From Enterococcus larvae (GTDB taxonomy: Bacteria > Bacillota > Bacilli > Lactobacillales > Enterococcaceae): DNA of 64,000 nt. Position numbers and translations under genes: made by a program. The stretch lies in contig NZ_JAEDXU010000004.1 in NCBI RefSeq assembly GCF_017830045.1, positions 1 to 64,000 on the forward strand, read 5' to 3'. The notes under the pieces were generated by a model that saw only the letters and a list, made by a program, of their open reading frames with translations, did not search any database and was not told the origin of the DNA. Numbering within the stretch: the stretch's first letter is position 1; each line of letters opens with the position of its first letter. Below, one piece after another: positions 37,777 to 46,603 of the stretch.

Positions 37777-38666
37777 AGATGCCCACCTTCTTTCACTTTA
37801 TAATATTTTCCTTTGTATGCTGTATAAGAGGTTTCTGTATCCACACAAACGATGTCATGCTTAGGCACTTGTTCGCTTTTCGGAGGCTCTGTCATGTAAT
37901 CACCAAAAATCAGCGCCAAATATTCCTTATAACCAATAGGAACAGGCATCTGTTCTTGTTCAAAGAGAACCATCTCAGACTTGGCAAACCATCTTTTCTC
38001 CAGTTTCCTTAGAATGGCTTTCGGACCTGTGACAAGCTCTACCAAATAATCTCCTTCATCCCAACTCCATTGTGACATCATCGACTCTGCTTTTTTCCAT
38101 ATTTTATAGCGCAGGCGCTGTCCAGGAATCACAACTAATAAAAGCTTTGTCGCTACTTTAAGGAATCCGCCCTTATTATTAGGCACCCTTTGTGCGTTAT
38201 AGACAGAAAAGGTCATAGCAGCAAGAATTTGCTTTATTCTGCTAAAACGGCCCCTTGGCACAACATCAATAGGGATTATATCAATACTGATTCCGTGATT
38301 TATATCATTATCCACACTATGACTGTTAATGAATGTCGTTGTATTATCCTTTACAGTCATCGCCGTATGATGGTAATTTTCTGTTTGATTGGTTCTACAT
38401 AATGAATATTTCTCATTCTGGTTCAATTTATCCCATTCGTTTGTCAATTTTTCATAGTCTTTTCTCAGCATAAAGCAATCGACATCATCATCCCATGGGA
38501 TAAATCCTTGGTTTCGTACAGCCCCAATCATCGACCCGCCGGCTAAAAAAAGCGATAAGTCATTCTCTAAACAAATGTCTCTTAAATGAATCAATATCTC
38601 TAGTTCTTTCAGTTGTAATTCTCTTAAATCATTTTGGCTCACATTTTCCAAAGAATTTATCTTCAT
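37773..38666 (-). CDS. LicD-family phosphotransferase
   Basis: A 297-aa cytoplasmic enzyme of the LicD/fukutin-related nucleotidyltransferase fold. The motif GGSMIGAVRNQGFIPWDDDV (about 45-64) holds the metal-binding acidic residues. LicD proteins transfer phosphocholine or polyol phosphates from CDP donors onto glycans. No choline kinase or CTP:phosphocholine cytidylyltransferase is visible, so the IspD-like gene next door is the likely donor maker. Start at 38666 because AAGGAA lies before that ATG; the longer frame would overlap the neighbour heavily. Confidence 0.87.
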   Translation of the reverse strand: MKINSLENVSQNDLRELQLKELEILIHLRDICLENDLSLFLAGGSMIGAVRNQGFIPWDDDVDCFMLRKDYEKLTNEWDKLNQNEKYSLCRTNQTENYHHTAMTVKDNTTTFINSHSVDNDINHGISIDIIPIDVVPRGRFSRIKQILAAMTFSVYNAQRVPNNKGGFLKVATKLLLVVIPGQRLRYKIWKKAESMMSQWSWDEGDYLVELVTGPKAILRKLEKRWFAKSEMVLFEQEQMPVPIGYKEYLALIFGDYMTEPPKSEQVPKHDIVCVDTETSYTAYKGKYYKVKEGGHL

Positions 38667-38667
38667 G

Positions 38668-39519
38668 TTATTCCTTCCCGTTTTCTGATAAATGAATACT
38701 TTCACTAAAGCTGAATGCATTATAGTCTAAAGAGAATGAACTGATTTCTTTATCAATCTTTAAGTCACCATAAACTTTTTTCAGCACACTGATAGACAGT
38801 TTCTCCACAACAAGACTCCCTAACCATTTAAATGCAAAAGCAGTGCCCTTGCCATGATTTTTTCTTATCTGTCTAATCATCTCATTCGTATTCACAAACT
38901 CAGTATTTTGCGGGTGAAATAGACCCGTCAACTGTTGCTCAATAACTAATTGAAGAAACGAGCATAAATTACCAATATAAATCATGCTTCTGCTATTCTC
39001 TACTTTTGGGAATAATCCCCAATGCAAAGCCAGCTTTCTTAACCGCAAATAATTTCCAGGAGAGTTCTTTCCATAGACCATAGGAGGGCGTAGAATCACC
39101 AGTCTGAACTGTTCATCCTCTAGCTCGCTTAGTAATTTCTCTGCTTCATATTTTGATTTTCCATAGGCATTTTGAGGAATGTAGGGTGTGGTTGCTGTAA
39201 TCAGCCCTTCGTTCAAGCCGTATACAGACACTGTGCTGAAAAAGATAAACTGCTTTACTCCAGCTTCTTTTGCCTTCAATGCTGTCTCGTATGCTAAATC
39301 ACGATTCACTTTATAGTACAAAGAGTCCTCTGTTTCGTTTCTATGAACAATCGCCGCTAAGTGAAGGATCGAGTCATAAGAAGAAAAGTCATGCTCTTTC
39401 CAAGAAGCATCCTTCAAATCGATTGTATCGATTTTATATTCACTACTATGCTGCTTCATCCATTCTTCAAACGAAGTCCCCACATAACTGCTCTTACCAG
39501 CAATCAAGATTTTCTTCAT
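38668..39519 (-). CDS. SDR sugar-nucleotide 4-reductase/epimerase
   Basis: A 283-aa extended-type SDR. The cofactor loop is GKSSYVGTSF (residues 8-17) and the active site is FFSTVSVYG with YGKSKYEAEK (Tyr-x3-Lys). Size and neighbourhood (next to the initiating transferase and the 4,6-dehydratase) resemble the reductases that make UDP-QuiNAc or UDP-FucNAc from the 4-keto-6-deoxy product. Epimerase activity is an alternative. GGAGGG precedes the ATG. Confidence 0.8.
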   Translation of the reverse strand: MKKILIAGKSSYVGTSFEEWMKQHSSEYKIDTIDLKDASWKEHDFSSYDSILHLAAIVHRNETEDSLYYKVNRDLAYETALKAKEAGVKQFIFFSTVSVYGLNEGLITATTPYIPQNAYGKSKYEAEKLLSELEDEQFRLVILRPPMVYGKNSPGNYLRLRKLALHWGLFPKVENSRSMIYIGNLCSFLQLVIEQQLTGLFHPQNTEFVNTNEMIRQIRKNHGKGTAFAFKWLGSLVVEKLSISVLKKVYGDLKIDKEISSFSLDYNAFSFSESIHLSENGKE

Positions 39520-40139
39520 TTCATTTTCCCTCCATCTTTATGAGAGTCCAATGACTGATTGCCTTCTACGACACCTTCAGACTTAAAGACTGAAACAATG
39601 GTTCCAAAAAAGCATTTTATATCCATAAACAACGACAGCTTAGTGACATATTCGCCGTCAAGCTTCGCTTTCACAGGAATTTCCAACTCATCTCTTCCAT
39701 TTATCTGTGCCCAGCCAGTCAAGCCTGGTCGTATATCATTTGCACCATATTTATCTCGTTCTTCAATTAAATCATATTGATTCCATAAAGCCGGACGAGG
39801 GCCAATTACTGCCATGTCCCCTTTTAAAATATTGACTAACTGCGGCAATTCATCCAGACTTGTCTTGCGCAACAGCTTGCCAACTCGAGTAATGAAATAA
39901 TCTGGATTCTCCAGTAGATGTGTGGGCATTTCTTTTGGTGTATCGATTCTCATCGTACGGAACTTGTAGATATTGAAATATTTCTTTCCCTTTCCAACAC
40001 GTTTTTGAACAAAAACGATTGGTCCTTCTGACTCCAATTTAATAGCAATAATAACCAGCAAAAATACCGGAGACAGAACAATCAATCCGCTCAATGAAAG
40101 GATAAACCCTAAGCCCCTTTTTATCCAGTTTCTATACAT
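39516..40139 (-). CDS. Initiating phosphoglycosyltransferase (monotopic, PglC/WcaJ core type)
   Basis: A 207-aa enzyme that transfers a sugar-1-phosphate from UDP-sugar to undecaprenyl phosphate. One N-terminal membrane hairpin helix (about 8-32) is followed by the catalytic core: VQKRVGKGKKYFNIYKFRTM, then LRKTSLDELPQLVN with the Asp-Glu pair, GDMAVIGPRPAL and LTGWAQINGRDEL. It lacks the extra N-terminal helices of long WcaJ/CpsE forms. It sits 11 bases after the 4,6-dehydratase gene and overlaps the SDR gene by four bases. Confidence 0.93.
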   Translation of the reverse strand: MYRNWIKRGLGFILSLSGLIVLSPVFLLVIIAIKLESEGPIVFVQKRVGKGKKYFNIYKFRTMRIDTPKEMPTHLLENPDYFITRVGKLLRKTSLDELPQLVNILKGDMAVIGPRPALWNQYDLIEERDKYGANDIRPGLTGWAQINGRDELEIPVKAKLDGEYVTKLSLFMDIKCFFGTIVSVFKSEGVVEGNQSLDSHKDGGKMK

Positions 40140-40150
40140 TTTCTTTTCTC

Positions 40151-41944
40151 CTATTTACTTGAGTCATTTGCAAATCTTACCAGTTCCCGACTCATTTCTT
40201 CTGTGTTTTCAGACAGATGGTCAACAAAATTCATGATTTCTCCAATTGAAAATCCATTCACGTTGCCTATAAAAATTTTATCAAACACTTGCTTAGAATT
40301 CTTTTCCTTACTTACCAATAATTCTTCATATAGCTTCTCACCTGGTCGGATACCAGTTTCAATAATCTCGATTTCGCCTTCCTGATAACCGCATAATTGA
40401 ATCATATTCTTAGCCAAATCATAAATTCGAACAGGTTCTCCCATATCTAAGATGAAGATTTCTCCACCTCTTGCAAGAGCCCCAGCCTGAATGACCAGAC
40501 GGCTTGCTTCCGGGATAGTCATGAAATAGCGAGTCATTCGAAAATCAGTGATTGTTACTGGTCCACCTTGACGAATTTGTTCTTCAAATACTGGGATCAC
40601 ACTGCCGCGGCTCCCTAATACATTACCAAAACGAACAGCACAAAACTTCGTCTTGCCGTCTTCATTCATACCCGTTACGATCATCTCGGCAATACGTTTT
40701 GTTGCCCCCATCACATTCGGAGGATTGACCGCTTTGTCTGTAGATATCATCACAAAACTTTCAACATTCTGTTCTTTAGCAGCCTCAGCGACATTCTTAG
40801 TACCGAACACATTATTTTTCACAGCCTCTTCTGGGTTATACTCCATTAAAGGAACATGCTTATGCGCCGCTGCATGATAGACAATATCCGGTTGATATTG
40901 CTTCATGATTTCGACTATGCGCTTCTTATCCTGAATATCTGCAATGATTGGGACAAGATCGATTACTCTGTTGCCGTATTTCTCCATCAGCTCTCGATGA
41001 ATCAGGTAGATTGAATTCTCCCCATGACCAACTAAAAGCAGCTGCTTAGGATTAAAGTGGACCAGCTGACGGCATATTTCCGAGCCAATCGAACCGCCAG
41101 CACCTGTTACCAGAATGACTTTATTTGTCAATTGATCCTTCAACTGATCAACATCCAGACGTACTTCTTCTCTTCCAAGTAAATCAACAACATCAATCTG
41201 CTTCAAACGAGAAATGGTGATATTTCCCGAAGCTACTTCTTCTAATGCCGGCATCGCATTTACAGGCAAACCAAGAGGGGTTATGATGTCCAAAATCCGC
41301 TGAAGCTCCTCTCTTTTGAGAGAAGGAATCGCGATAGTCAGCATTTCAATTCCATGTTTTTCAACAAGCTCCGGAATCTGCTGTGTGTTCCCCAAAACCT
41401 TTACTCCACCCAGATACATTCTCTGCTTATCTAATGCATCATCAATAAACCCTACTACCTGAATATCACTTGTGGTTGAAGTACTCAGACTGGAGAGCAA
41501 AATACGACCAGCTTCTCCTGCACCAATGATCAATGTCTTCTTTGCCTTGACATGCCCGTAGCGTTTTCCATTACGCCATTCCACAATCAAGCGCCAGACC
41601 AGACGACTGGAGATAATCAAAAAAGTCGACAGTAAGTACGTCAGCAATAAAAAGCGACGACTATCTGAAAACAGAATGACTCCTTCCAATAGTACCGTGA
41701 TACTTGTTGCAGAAAAGATAGCGATCATCTCTCTGAGGTTCGTAAAACGGTTGATCCGTGTAAAGATCTTAAAAACAAACCCAAAAACTATGTAAAATAC
41801 TAATTGTAAAATAATTGTTTGTACAACAAAATCGGTTGAAACATGAATATATGGAACCATATAAAAATAAGAAAATATATTTGCCCCAATGATGATTATA
41901 GCATCCAACATCAGCAGCACGAATAATTTTTGCCTTCTCGACAT
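40151..41944 (-). CDS. Membrane UDP-GlcNAc 4,6-dehydratase (CapD/WbpM/PglF family)
   Basis: About 597 aa. Four N-terminal membrane helices (about 5-105) and a first Rossmann-like domain (about 125-245) precede the catalytic SDR domain. That domain has VTGAGGSIGSEICRQL (about 290-305), STDKAVNPPNVMGATKR with Met in place of the usual Tyr in the M-x3-K active site, and RFGNVLGSRGS. That Met substitution is typical of C6-dehydratases of this family. The product would be a UDP-4-keto-6-deoxy-HexNAc. The start chosen is the ATG at 41944; a GTG four codons upstream is possible but abuts its ribosome-binding site. Confidence 0.93.
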   Translation of the reverse strand: MSRRQKLFVLLMLDAIIIIGANIFSYFYMVPYIHVSTDFVVQTIILQLVFYIVFGFVFKIFTRINRFTNLREMIAIFSATSITVLLEGVILFSDSRRFLLLTYLLSTFLIISSRLVWRLIVEWRNGKRYGHVKAKKTLIIGAGEAGRILLSSLSTSTTSDIQVVGFIDDALDKQRMYLGGVKVLGNTQQIPELVEKHGIEMLTIAIPSLKREELQRILDIITPLGLPVNAMPALEEVASGNITISRLKQIDVVDLLGREEVRLDVDQLKDQLTNKVILVTGAGGSIGSEICRQLVHFNPKQLLLVGHGENSIYLIHRELMEKYGNRVIDLVPIIADIQDKKRIVEIMKQYQPDIVYHAAAHKHVPLMEYNPEEAVKNNVFGTKNVAEAAKEQNVESFVMISTDKAVNPPNVMGATKRIAEMIVTGMNEDGKTKFCAVRFGNVLGSRGSVIPVFEEQIRQGGPVTITDFRMTRYFMTIPEASRLVIQAGALARGGEIFILDMGEPVRIYDLAKNMIQLCGYQEGEIEIIETGIRPGEKLYEELLVSKEKNSKQVFDKIFIGNVNGFSIGEIMNFVDHLSENTEEMSRELVRFANDSSK

Positions 41945-41961
41945 ACCATTAGCCACTCTTT

Positions 41962-42726
41962 CTAAAACAATCGGAATTTCTTCCTTTTAACTTCCTTAAA
42001 CGGTAGGATTTCTGTTTCATCCCCATTCAGCACATCCCGTGCACAGAATTCCAATGCCGTTGCTTTTCTTTTTCCATGATCTTGTATAATTGATTCAAAC
42101 GCTCGTTTCATAAAGAAATTTCGTCGAGCTGTATTATGTGCATCTGAAGCAATCATGTGAACCAAATTGCTTGCCACCAGCTCTTTTGCGGTTGTCTCGA
42201 TTTCTTTACCAAAGACTCCTACATAGCTAGGAGCGGTAACCTGTGCCAAACTCCCCATTTCGATAAAAGGAATCAGCCGATTCGGATCATCGATAAATCC
42301 ACGATTTCTTTCAGGATGCACAATGATTGGACGATGGCCCATTTGAATCAACTGGAACAGTACCTGCTCTGCATAAGATGGAATCTCTTCAAAAGGAAAT
42401 TCGATCAAAACATACGTATTGTTCAAATCTGCAAAAAGGATTTCTCCAGCCAAGACCTTTTCCACCAGATCTTCACTGATTCGAACCTCTTGTCCCTCAT
42501 ACAAATTCAAGGGGATATTTCTTCTATCCAGCAATCCCTGCAGCTCCTGAACCTTTAGAATAACCTCAGCTGCCGGATTGCTGTATCTGCCATTATTATG
42601 ATGAGGGGTGCAAAGAATATGCTCGATTCCTTGAGCTACAGCTGATTCTGCCATTAAAATAGCTTCTTCTACGTTTTGAGCCCCATCATCTACATTCGGT
42701 AAAATATGACAATGTAAATCGATCAT
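41962..42726 (-). CDS. cpsB: CpsB/YwqE-type PHP tyrosine phosphatase
   Basis: A 254-aa Mn-dependent phosphatase that dephosphorylates the CpsD kinase tail. PHP metal ligands are visible in IDLHCHILPNVDDG, CTPHHN, VHPERN and IASDAHN. GGAGGA precedes the ATG at 42726. It follows cpsD by 24 bases, so the kinase, adaptor and phosphatase form one switch over chain synthesis. Confidence 0.95.
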   Translation of the reverse strand: MIDLHCHILPNVDDGAQNVEEAILMAESAVAQGIEHILCTPHHNNGRYSNPAAEVILKVQELQGLLDRRNIPLNLYEGQEVRISEDLVEKVLAGEILFADLNNTYVLIEFPFEEIPSYAEQVLFQLIQMGHRPIIVHPERNRGFIDDPNRLIPFIEMGSLAQVTAPSYVGVFGKEIETTAKELVASNLVHMIASDAHNTARRNFFMKRAFESIIQDHGKRKATALEFCARDVLNGDETEILPFKEVKRKKFRLF

Positions 42727-42750
42727 CACAAATCCTCCATACCTGATTAA

Positions 42751-43443
42751 TTATCCATAATAGTAATTTTGATCTATAAGGTTTTTTGCACCATTATAGA
42801 CAACACCTAACACATTTGCTCCAACATATTCAAGGAGACTTTTAGCTTTTTTCAATGATTCTCTTTTTGAGACCCCTTCACGAACCACAAGGATCGTTCC
42901 ATTTACCTTTGAAGACAGGATCTGTGCATCAGTCACCGTTACAACCGGCGGCATATCAAAGATGATCAAATCGTATCTCTTACCTAATTCTTCAATTAAT
43001 CGTTCCATTCTCTGAGAGCCCAAAAGCTCTGAGGGATTCGGTGGTTTCGGACCACTGGTAAGGACACTTAAATTATCCACTCCGGAATCCTGAATCGCCT
43101 GATCTAAATAGATTTGTCGATTCCCTAAGATACTGCTAAGTCCATTAGTGTTAGACAGGCTGAAGGTTCTTGCTACTGTCGGTTTTCTCAAGTCCGCATC
43201 TACAAGCAGCACTTTCTTTCCTGAATTCGCAAAAACAACCGCCAGATTAGCAGCTGTCGTTGACTTACCTTCTCCCGGACCTGAAGAAGTGATTACTAAT
43301 GTACGTAAATCATAATCGACCATTGAATATTGAATATTTGTCCGAATCGTACGGTATTGTTCTGATACGGGTGATGCTTTATCGGCTAAAGTGATCAGGC
43401 TGACCCCTTTATCGCTCTCTTGATTTTTCAAATATTTTGGCAT
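42751..43443 (-). CDS. cpsD: CpsD-type bacterial tyrosine kinase
   Basis: A 230-aa cytoplasmic BY-kinase. Walker A is SSGPGEGKSTTAANLAV (about 53-69), Walker A' is LLVDADLRKP, and Walker B is LIIFDMPP. The C-terminus ends in NYYYG, a short autophosphorylated tyrosine cluster with three adjacent Tyr. It needs the CpsC membrane adaptor encoded just upstream. AGGAGAT precedes the ATG. Confidence 0.96.
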   Translation of the reverse strand: MPKYLKNQESDKGVSLITLADKASPVSEQYRTIRTNIQYSMVDYDLRTLVITSSGPGEGKSTTAANLAVVFANSGKKVLLVDADLRKPTVARTFSLSNTNGLSSILGNRQIYLDQAIQDSGVDNLSVLTSGPKPPNPSELLGSQRMERLIEELGKRYDLIIFDMPPVVTVTDAQILSSKVNGTILVVREGVSKRESLKKAKSLLEYVGANVLGVVYNGAKNLIDQNYYYG

Positions 43444-43455
43444 CCTCTTTATCTC

Positions 43456-44253
43456 CTATAATCTAGTTCTGGTTCTGCGTAAAGGCGCATGTTCATCAGC
43501 TGGTGCTTCTTCCTCGTGATGTTCAGCCATCTCTGACATTTCACTCGGTGTTCGTGTGATTTTCACGTTTAATTCCTTGGCAGTCATATTAGGTACTGCA
43601 CCAAGAATCGGAAGTTCCAATTCTTCGGAAATAAACTCTTCGTTTTTCAGTGAGCGGTCAAACAGCTCCAATACGAAGGCAAGCAGCACTCCTAACATTA
43701 AGCCGCCGGCAAATCCCAGCATCAAGTTCATCTTATTGTTTGGTGAAACAGCAGACATATTGGCAGATGCATTAGAAATTACTGTGATTTTATCTACACT
43801 CAGTGTCTGTTGAGCCGTTTCCTGAAAAACAGCTGTCGTTTGGTTGGCAATGCGCTCAGATAAAATCGGATCAGTCGTCGTTGAGCTGATGGAGAACATC
43901 TGCGAGTTCTGCGATTGTTTTACAGACAAACTGCCTCGTAAGGTACCAGTGCCGATATCTTGACCATACTCGTCCTTCATTCTCTGCTGTACGGCACTTA
44001 AAACTGTATCACTGGTGATTAAATCCTTATATGTACTGATCATCTGTAAATTGGCATTGATATCATTGACATTCGCTGTCTCGCTTTGCGGCAATCTTAC
44101 AATCAATTGTGCCTGAGAACTGTATCTAGGCGTGATAACAAAAAAGGTCATTACACCTGCTGCACTAATTCCAAGAATCATGCAAAAAATCAATAATGCA
44201 AACCGTTTCTTCAAAATTCTAGTTATTTCTTGTAAACCTATTGTCTCTTCCAT
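43456..44253 (-). CDS. cpsC: CpsC/Wzd-type chain-length adaptor
   Basis: A 265-aa polysaccharide co-polymerase and activator of CpsD. Two helices (about 19-40 and 178-197) flank an extracytoplasmic loop. A conserved proline-rich second helix is missing; the second helix here is Gly-rich (LMLGFAGGLMLGVLLAFVLE). The cytoplasmic tail after it is about 68 residues and ends in APLRRTRTRL, a basic end that could contact the kinase or membrane. AGGAGGT precedes the ATG. First polysaccharide gene, 43 bp after dapF. Confidence 0.92.
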   Translation of the reverse strand: MEETIGLQEITRILKKRFALLIFCMILGISAAGVMTFFVITPRYSSQAQLIVRLPQSETANVNDINANLQMISTYKDLITSDTVLSAVQQRMKDEYGQDIGTGTLRGSLSVKQSQNSQMFSISSTTTDPILSERIANQTTAVFQETAQQTLSVDKITVISNASANMSAVSPNNKMNLMLGFAGGLMLGVLLAFVLELFDRSLKNEEFISEELELPILGAVPNMTAKELNVKITRTPSEMSEMAEHHEEEAPADEHAPLRRTRTRL

Positions 44254-44296
44254 TGTTACCTCCTGATATGATTCCTTGCTTTAAATAGTTTATAGC

Positions 44297-45295
44297 TCAT
44301 TCAAACTGCTGACGAACTCCTCCAGCTTGCTGTTTGAGAAATTCAGTATATGCCGTCTGTTCCTCTGTTTCTTCAATCACAAGGGCAGTAAAGTTCCCAG
44401 CCATAAGCTCTGCGATCGATCCTTGAATCGTATGTGTAACTGTCGCATTTCCAATCAGCTCCATCCAATAGCCGCCGTCTCCGGTCTCATGAACTACGGT
44501 TTGAACCAATCCGCCTACATTACGAACAGTGATTTTCTCATAAAATCGCTTTGTGTACAATAATGTGTACATCAAGCTGCTGGCACACATTGCGGTGCCG
44601 CAAGCACTAGTTAAGCCCACACCTCGTTCATACGTTCGAACAAACAGCTCATTCTCTCCTAGTATCTCTACAAAACTGACATTGATTCCATCAGGAAACA
44701 GCGGATTTTCTCCATTAACATACCCTGCAATCCGCTCCAGCTCTCCATTCATCAACCCCTCGTGGTCAACAAAAGCAATCAAATGCGGATTCGGTACTGC
44801 AACTACTGAAAACTTCAGCGTTTCAGATAATGCCGGAATCTCTTCGTTGATGATTGTTTCTTCGGAGTAATTCATTGAGACGGCTTCCTTATCGAAGCTA
44901 ACCGGAGAAATCTCTACCTGATAAGCAGGTACTTTATCTGAAAATTCTACAGTTTTTCTCACTTTTAAATCCGCAAACATCGTTTCCACTGTAAAAAACT
45001 CTTTGTCGTGTTTTTCAGACAAATATCTTGCTACAGTTCGCAAACCATTTCCGCACATACTTGCCTCAGTACCATCGCTATTGATTACACGCATTTTTGC
45101 CAAAGCACTGCCCTCATCTGTCTGTTCAACAAGGAGGATTCCATCGGCTCCCTCCAACAGACCAGATTGGCGATTACATAGGCTTTTGCGTAGTTTATCG
45201 ATCTCTATTTGAGTTAACGGTTCTGCAAGCAACGTCTCATCCAAGATAAAAAAATCATTCTCGGAACCATGCACTTTTTGCAGCTTTATATCCAT
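44297..45295 (-). CDS. dapF: Diaminopimelate epimerase DapF
   Basis: A 332-aa enzyme converting LL- to meso-diaminopimelate. The two catalytic cysteines sit in SMCGNGLRTVAR (about 79-90) and TSACGTAMCAS (about 230-240). It is somewhat longer than the usual 270-280 aa because of a C-terminal extension (about 300-332, QTAYTEFLKQQAGG). Enterococcal walls use lysine, so the role would be lysine biosynthesis. It lies directly ahead of cpsC on the same strand with no terminator between, so it may head the polysaccharide transcript. Confidence 0.93.
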   Translation of the reverse strand: MDIKLQKVHGSENDFFILDETLLAEPLTQIEIDKLRKSLCNRQSGLLEGADGILLVEQTDEGSALAKMRVINSDGTEASMCGNGLRTVARYLSEKHDKEFFTVETMFADLKVRKTVEFSDKVPAYQVEISPVSFDKEAVSMNYSEETIINEEIPALSETLKFSVVAVPNPHLIAFVDHEGLMNGELERIAGYVNGENPLFPDGINVSFVEILGENELFVRTYERGVGLTSACGTAMCASSLMYTLLYTKRFYEKITVRNVGGLVQTVVHETGDGGYWMELIGNATVTHTIQGSIAELMAGNFTALVIEETEEQTAYTEFLKQQAGGVRQQFE

Positions 45296-45347
45296 TCAAG
45301 AAACCCTTCTTTCTAAACGACACTCTAAGTACTAGTATGCCACAAAA

Positions 45348-45392
45348 AAAAAGAAGAGAACAGCTATTTTTACTGAACCCCTCTTTTTTTAT
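45348..45392. terminator. Hairpin between sodA and dapF
   Basis: GAAGAGAACAG pairs, with mismatches and G-U, with CTGAACCCCTC around TATTTTTA. It is flanked by A9 on the left and T8 on the right. On the minus strand it ends sodA, so dapF needs its own promoter in the 50 bp that follow. Confidence 0.7.
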
Positions 45393-45397
45393 ACAAA

Positions 45398-46006
45398 TTA
45401 TTTAACTTTATTGAAATATTTGTTTACTGTATCCCAGTTAACAACATTCCAAAATGCAGAAATATAGTCTGGACGAACATTTTTATATTTCAAGTAGTAT
45501 GCATGTTCCCATACATCCAAGCCCAATACAGGTGTTTTCCCTTCCATTAATGGAGAATCTTGATTTGCTGTTGATGTAATTTCAAGCTTGCCGTTATTCA
45601 CAACCAACCATGCCCAACCAGAGCCGAAACGACCAGTTGCAGCTGTTTTAAATTCTTCTTTTAGATTGTCGAAGCTTCCAAATGCTTCATCGATTGCTGC
45701 TTTGATATCCCCTGTTGGTTCGCCGCCGCCATTTGGTCCCATGATAGCCCAAAAGAATGAATGGTTTGCATGTCCGCCGCCGTTGTTTCTTACTGCCGTG
45801 CGGATATCTTCCGGAATGCTGTCTATATCAGCAATCAGCTCTTCGACTGTTTTTTCGCCAAGCTCAGGATGCTTTTCAATCGCTGCATTTAAATTTGTTA
45901 CATACGTGTTGTGGTGCTTGTCATGATGTAAATGCATTGTTTCTGAATCAATGTAAGGTTCTAATGCGTCATAAGCATAAGGTAAATCAGGTAAAGTGTA
46001 AGTCAT
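45398..46006 (-). CDS. sodA: Manganese superoxide dismutase SodA
   Basis: A 202-aa enzyme. Metal ligands sit in [13 protein letters not shown] (His), GHANHSFFW (His), and LDVWEHAYY (Asp and His). [10 protein letters not shown] and [12 protein letters not shown] fit the Mn/cambialistic group of Firmicutes. AGGAGAT precedes the ATG, and a TATAGAAT-like -10 lies upstream near 46040. Monocistronic. Its sequence is a usual species marker for enterococci and would settle the host identity. Confidence 0.97.
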   Translation of the reverse strand: MTYTLPDLPYAYDALEPYIDSETMHLHHDKHHNTYVTNLNAAIEKHPELGEKTVEELIADIDSIPEDIRTAVRNNGGGHANHSFFWAIMGPNGGGEPTGDIKAAIDEAFGSFDNLKEEFKTAATGRFGSGWAWLVVNNGKLEITSTANQDSPLMEGKTPVLGLDVWEHAYYLKYKNVRPDYISAFWNVVNWDTVNKYFNKVK

Positions 46007-46603
46007 TGTAAATCTCCTCCAAAATCGTGTTTTAAATTCTATACATACTTAGAATACCAGACTTGAAGGGAACCTTCAAAATAACTGCCTATAATTTTTA
46101 CCTTTTATTCCCATCTATTTCTCACCTTTCCCTCCTCATCCTCACAATAAGAGCATCTGCACCATCATCCCCATTCAATCAGAGGCTTAGCACAATTTTA
46201 AACATTTTTTTGGTTCTTCTTTTCTCGGAATATGGTAGTATAGGTTATTGAGCATTGAGACTGAACAATTGCATTTTTAAAGATAGCTGTTTTAAATAAG
46301 CTGAAGCAAATATCTTCTGACTGACAGACAAAAAGAGGCTGTGATAGAAGCGCTGCGTTCCGAGCACAACACATGAAATTTCTGCTTCTAAAACACCGTT
46401 TACTCGTTTCCAAAGGCTTACGGCATACTTATGTCACAGCCCCGTAAAAACACAGCGATACCGACTATGCCATGATTTACGACTACTGACTAAAAAGTAT
46501 CGGTATTGAAGCAAAATGACAAAGGGAACCTTTACTCTAATCGCTTTAGTGATTGGAATGTAATGGACATCACCTTTTAATCGCAAAGGAGAGAACTATA
46601 CCC
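46007..46603. other. Intergenic region, about 600 bp
   Basis: Between divergent sodA and ispG. It contains the sodA promoter side, an AT-rich stretch, and the inverted-repeat element at 46335-46443. The two short open frames here (46063-46251 and 46198-46413) lack ribosome-binding sites and are not called. Confidence 0.5.
46335..46443. repeat. GGCTGTGA-bounded intergenic repeat element
   Basis: A 109-bp segment whose ends are imperfect inverted repeats: GAGGCTGTGATAGAAG on the left, and ATACTTATGTCACAGCCCC on the right (complement GGGGCTGTGACATAAGTAT). It encodes nothing. Related arms occur in hairpins at 24292 and 25378. Confidence 0.6.

Noticed and set aside
46198-46413. 71-codon minus-strand frame
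   Set aside because: It runs across the intergenic repeat and has no ribosome-binding site.
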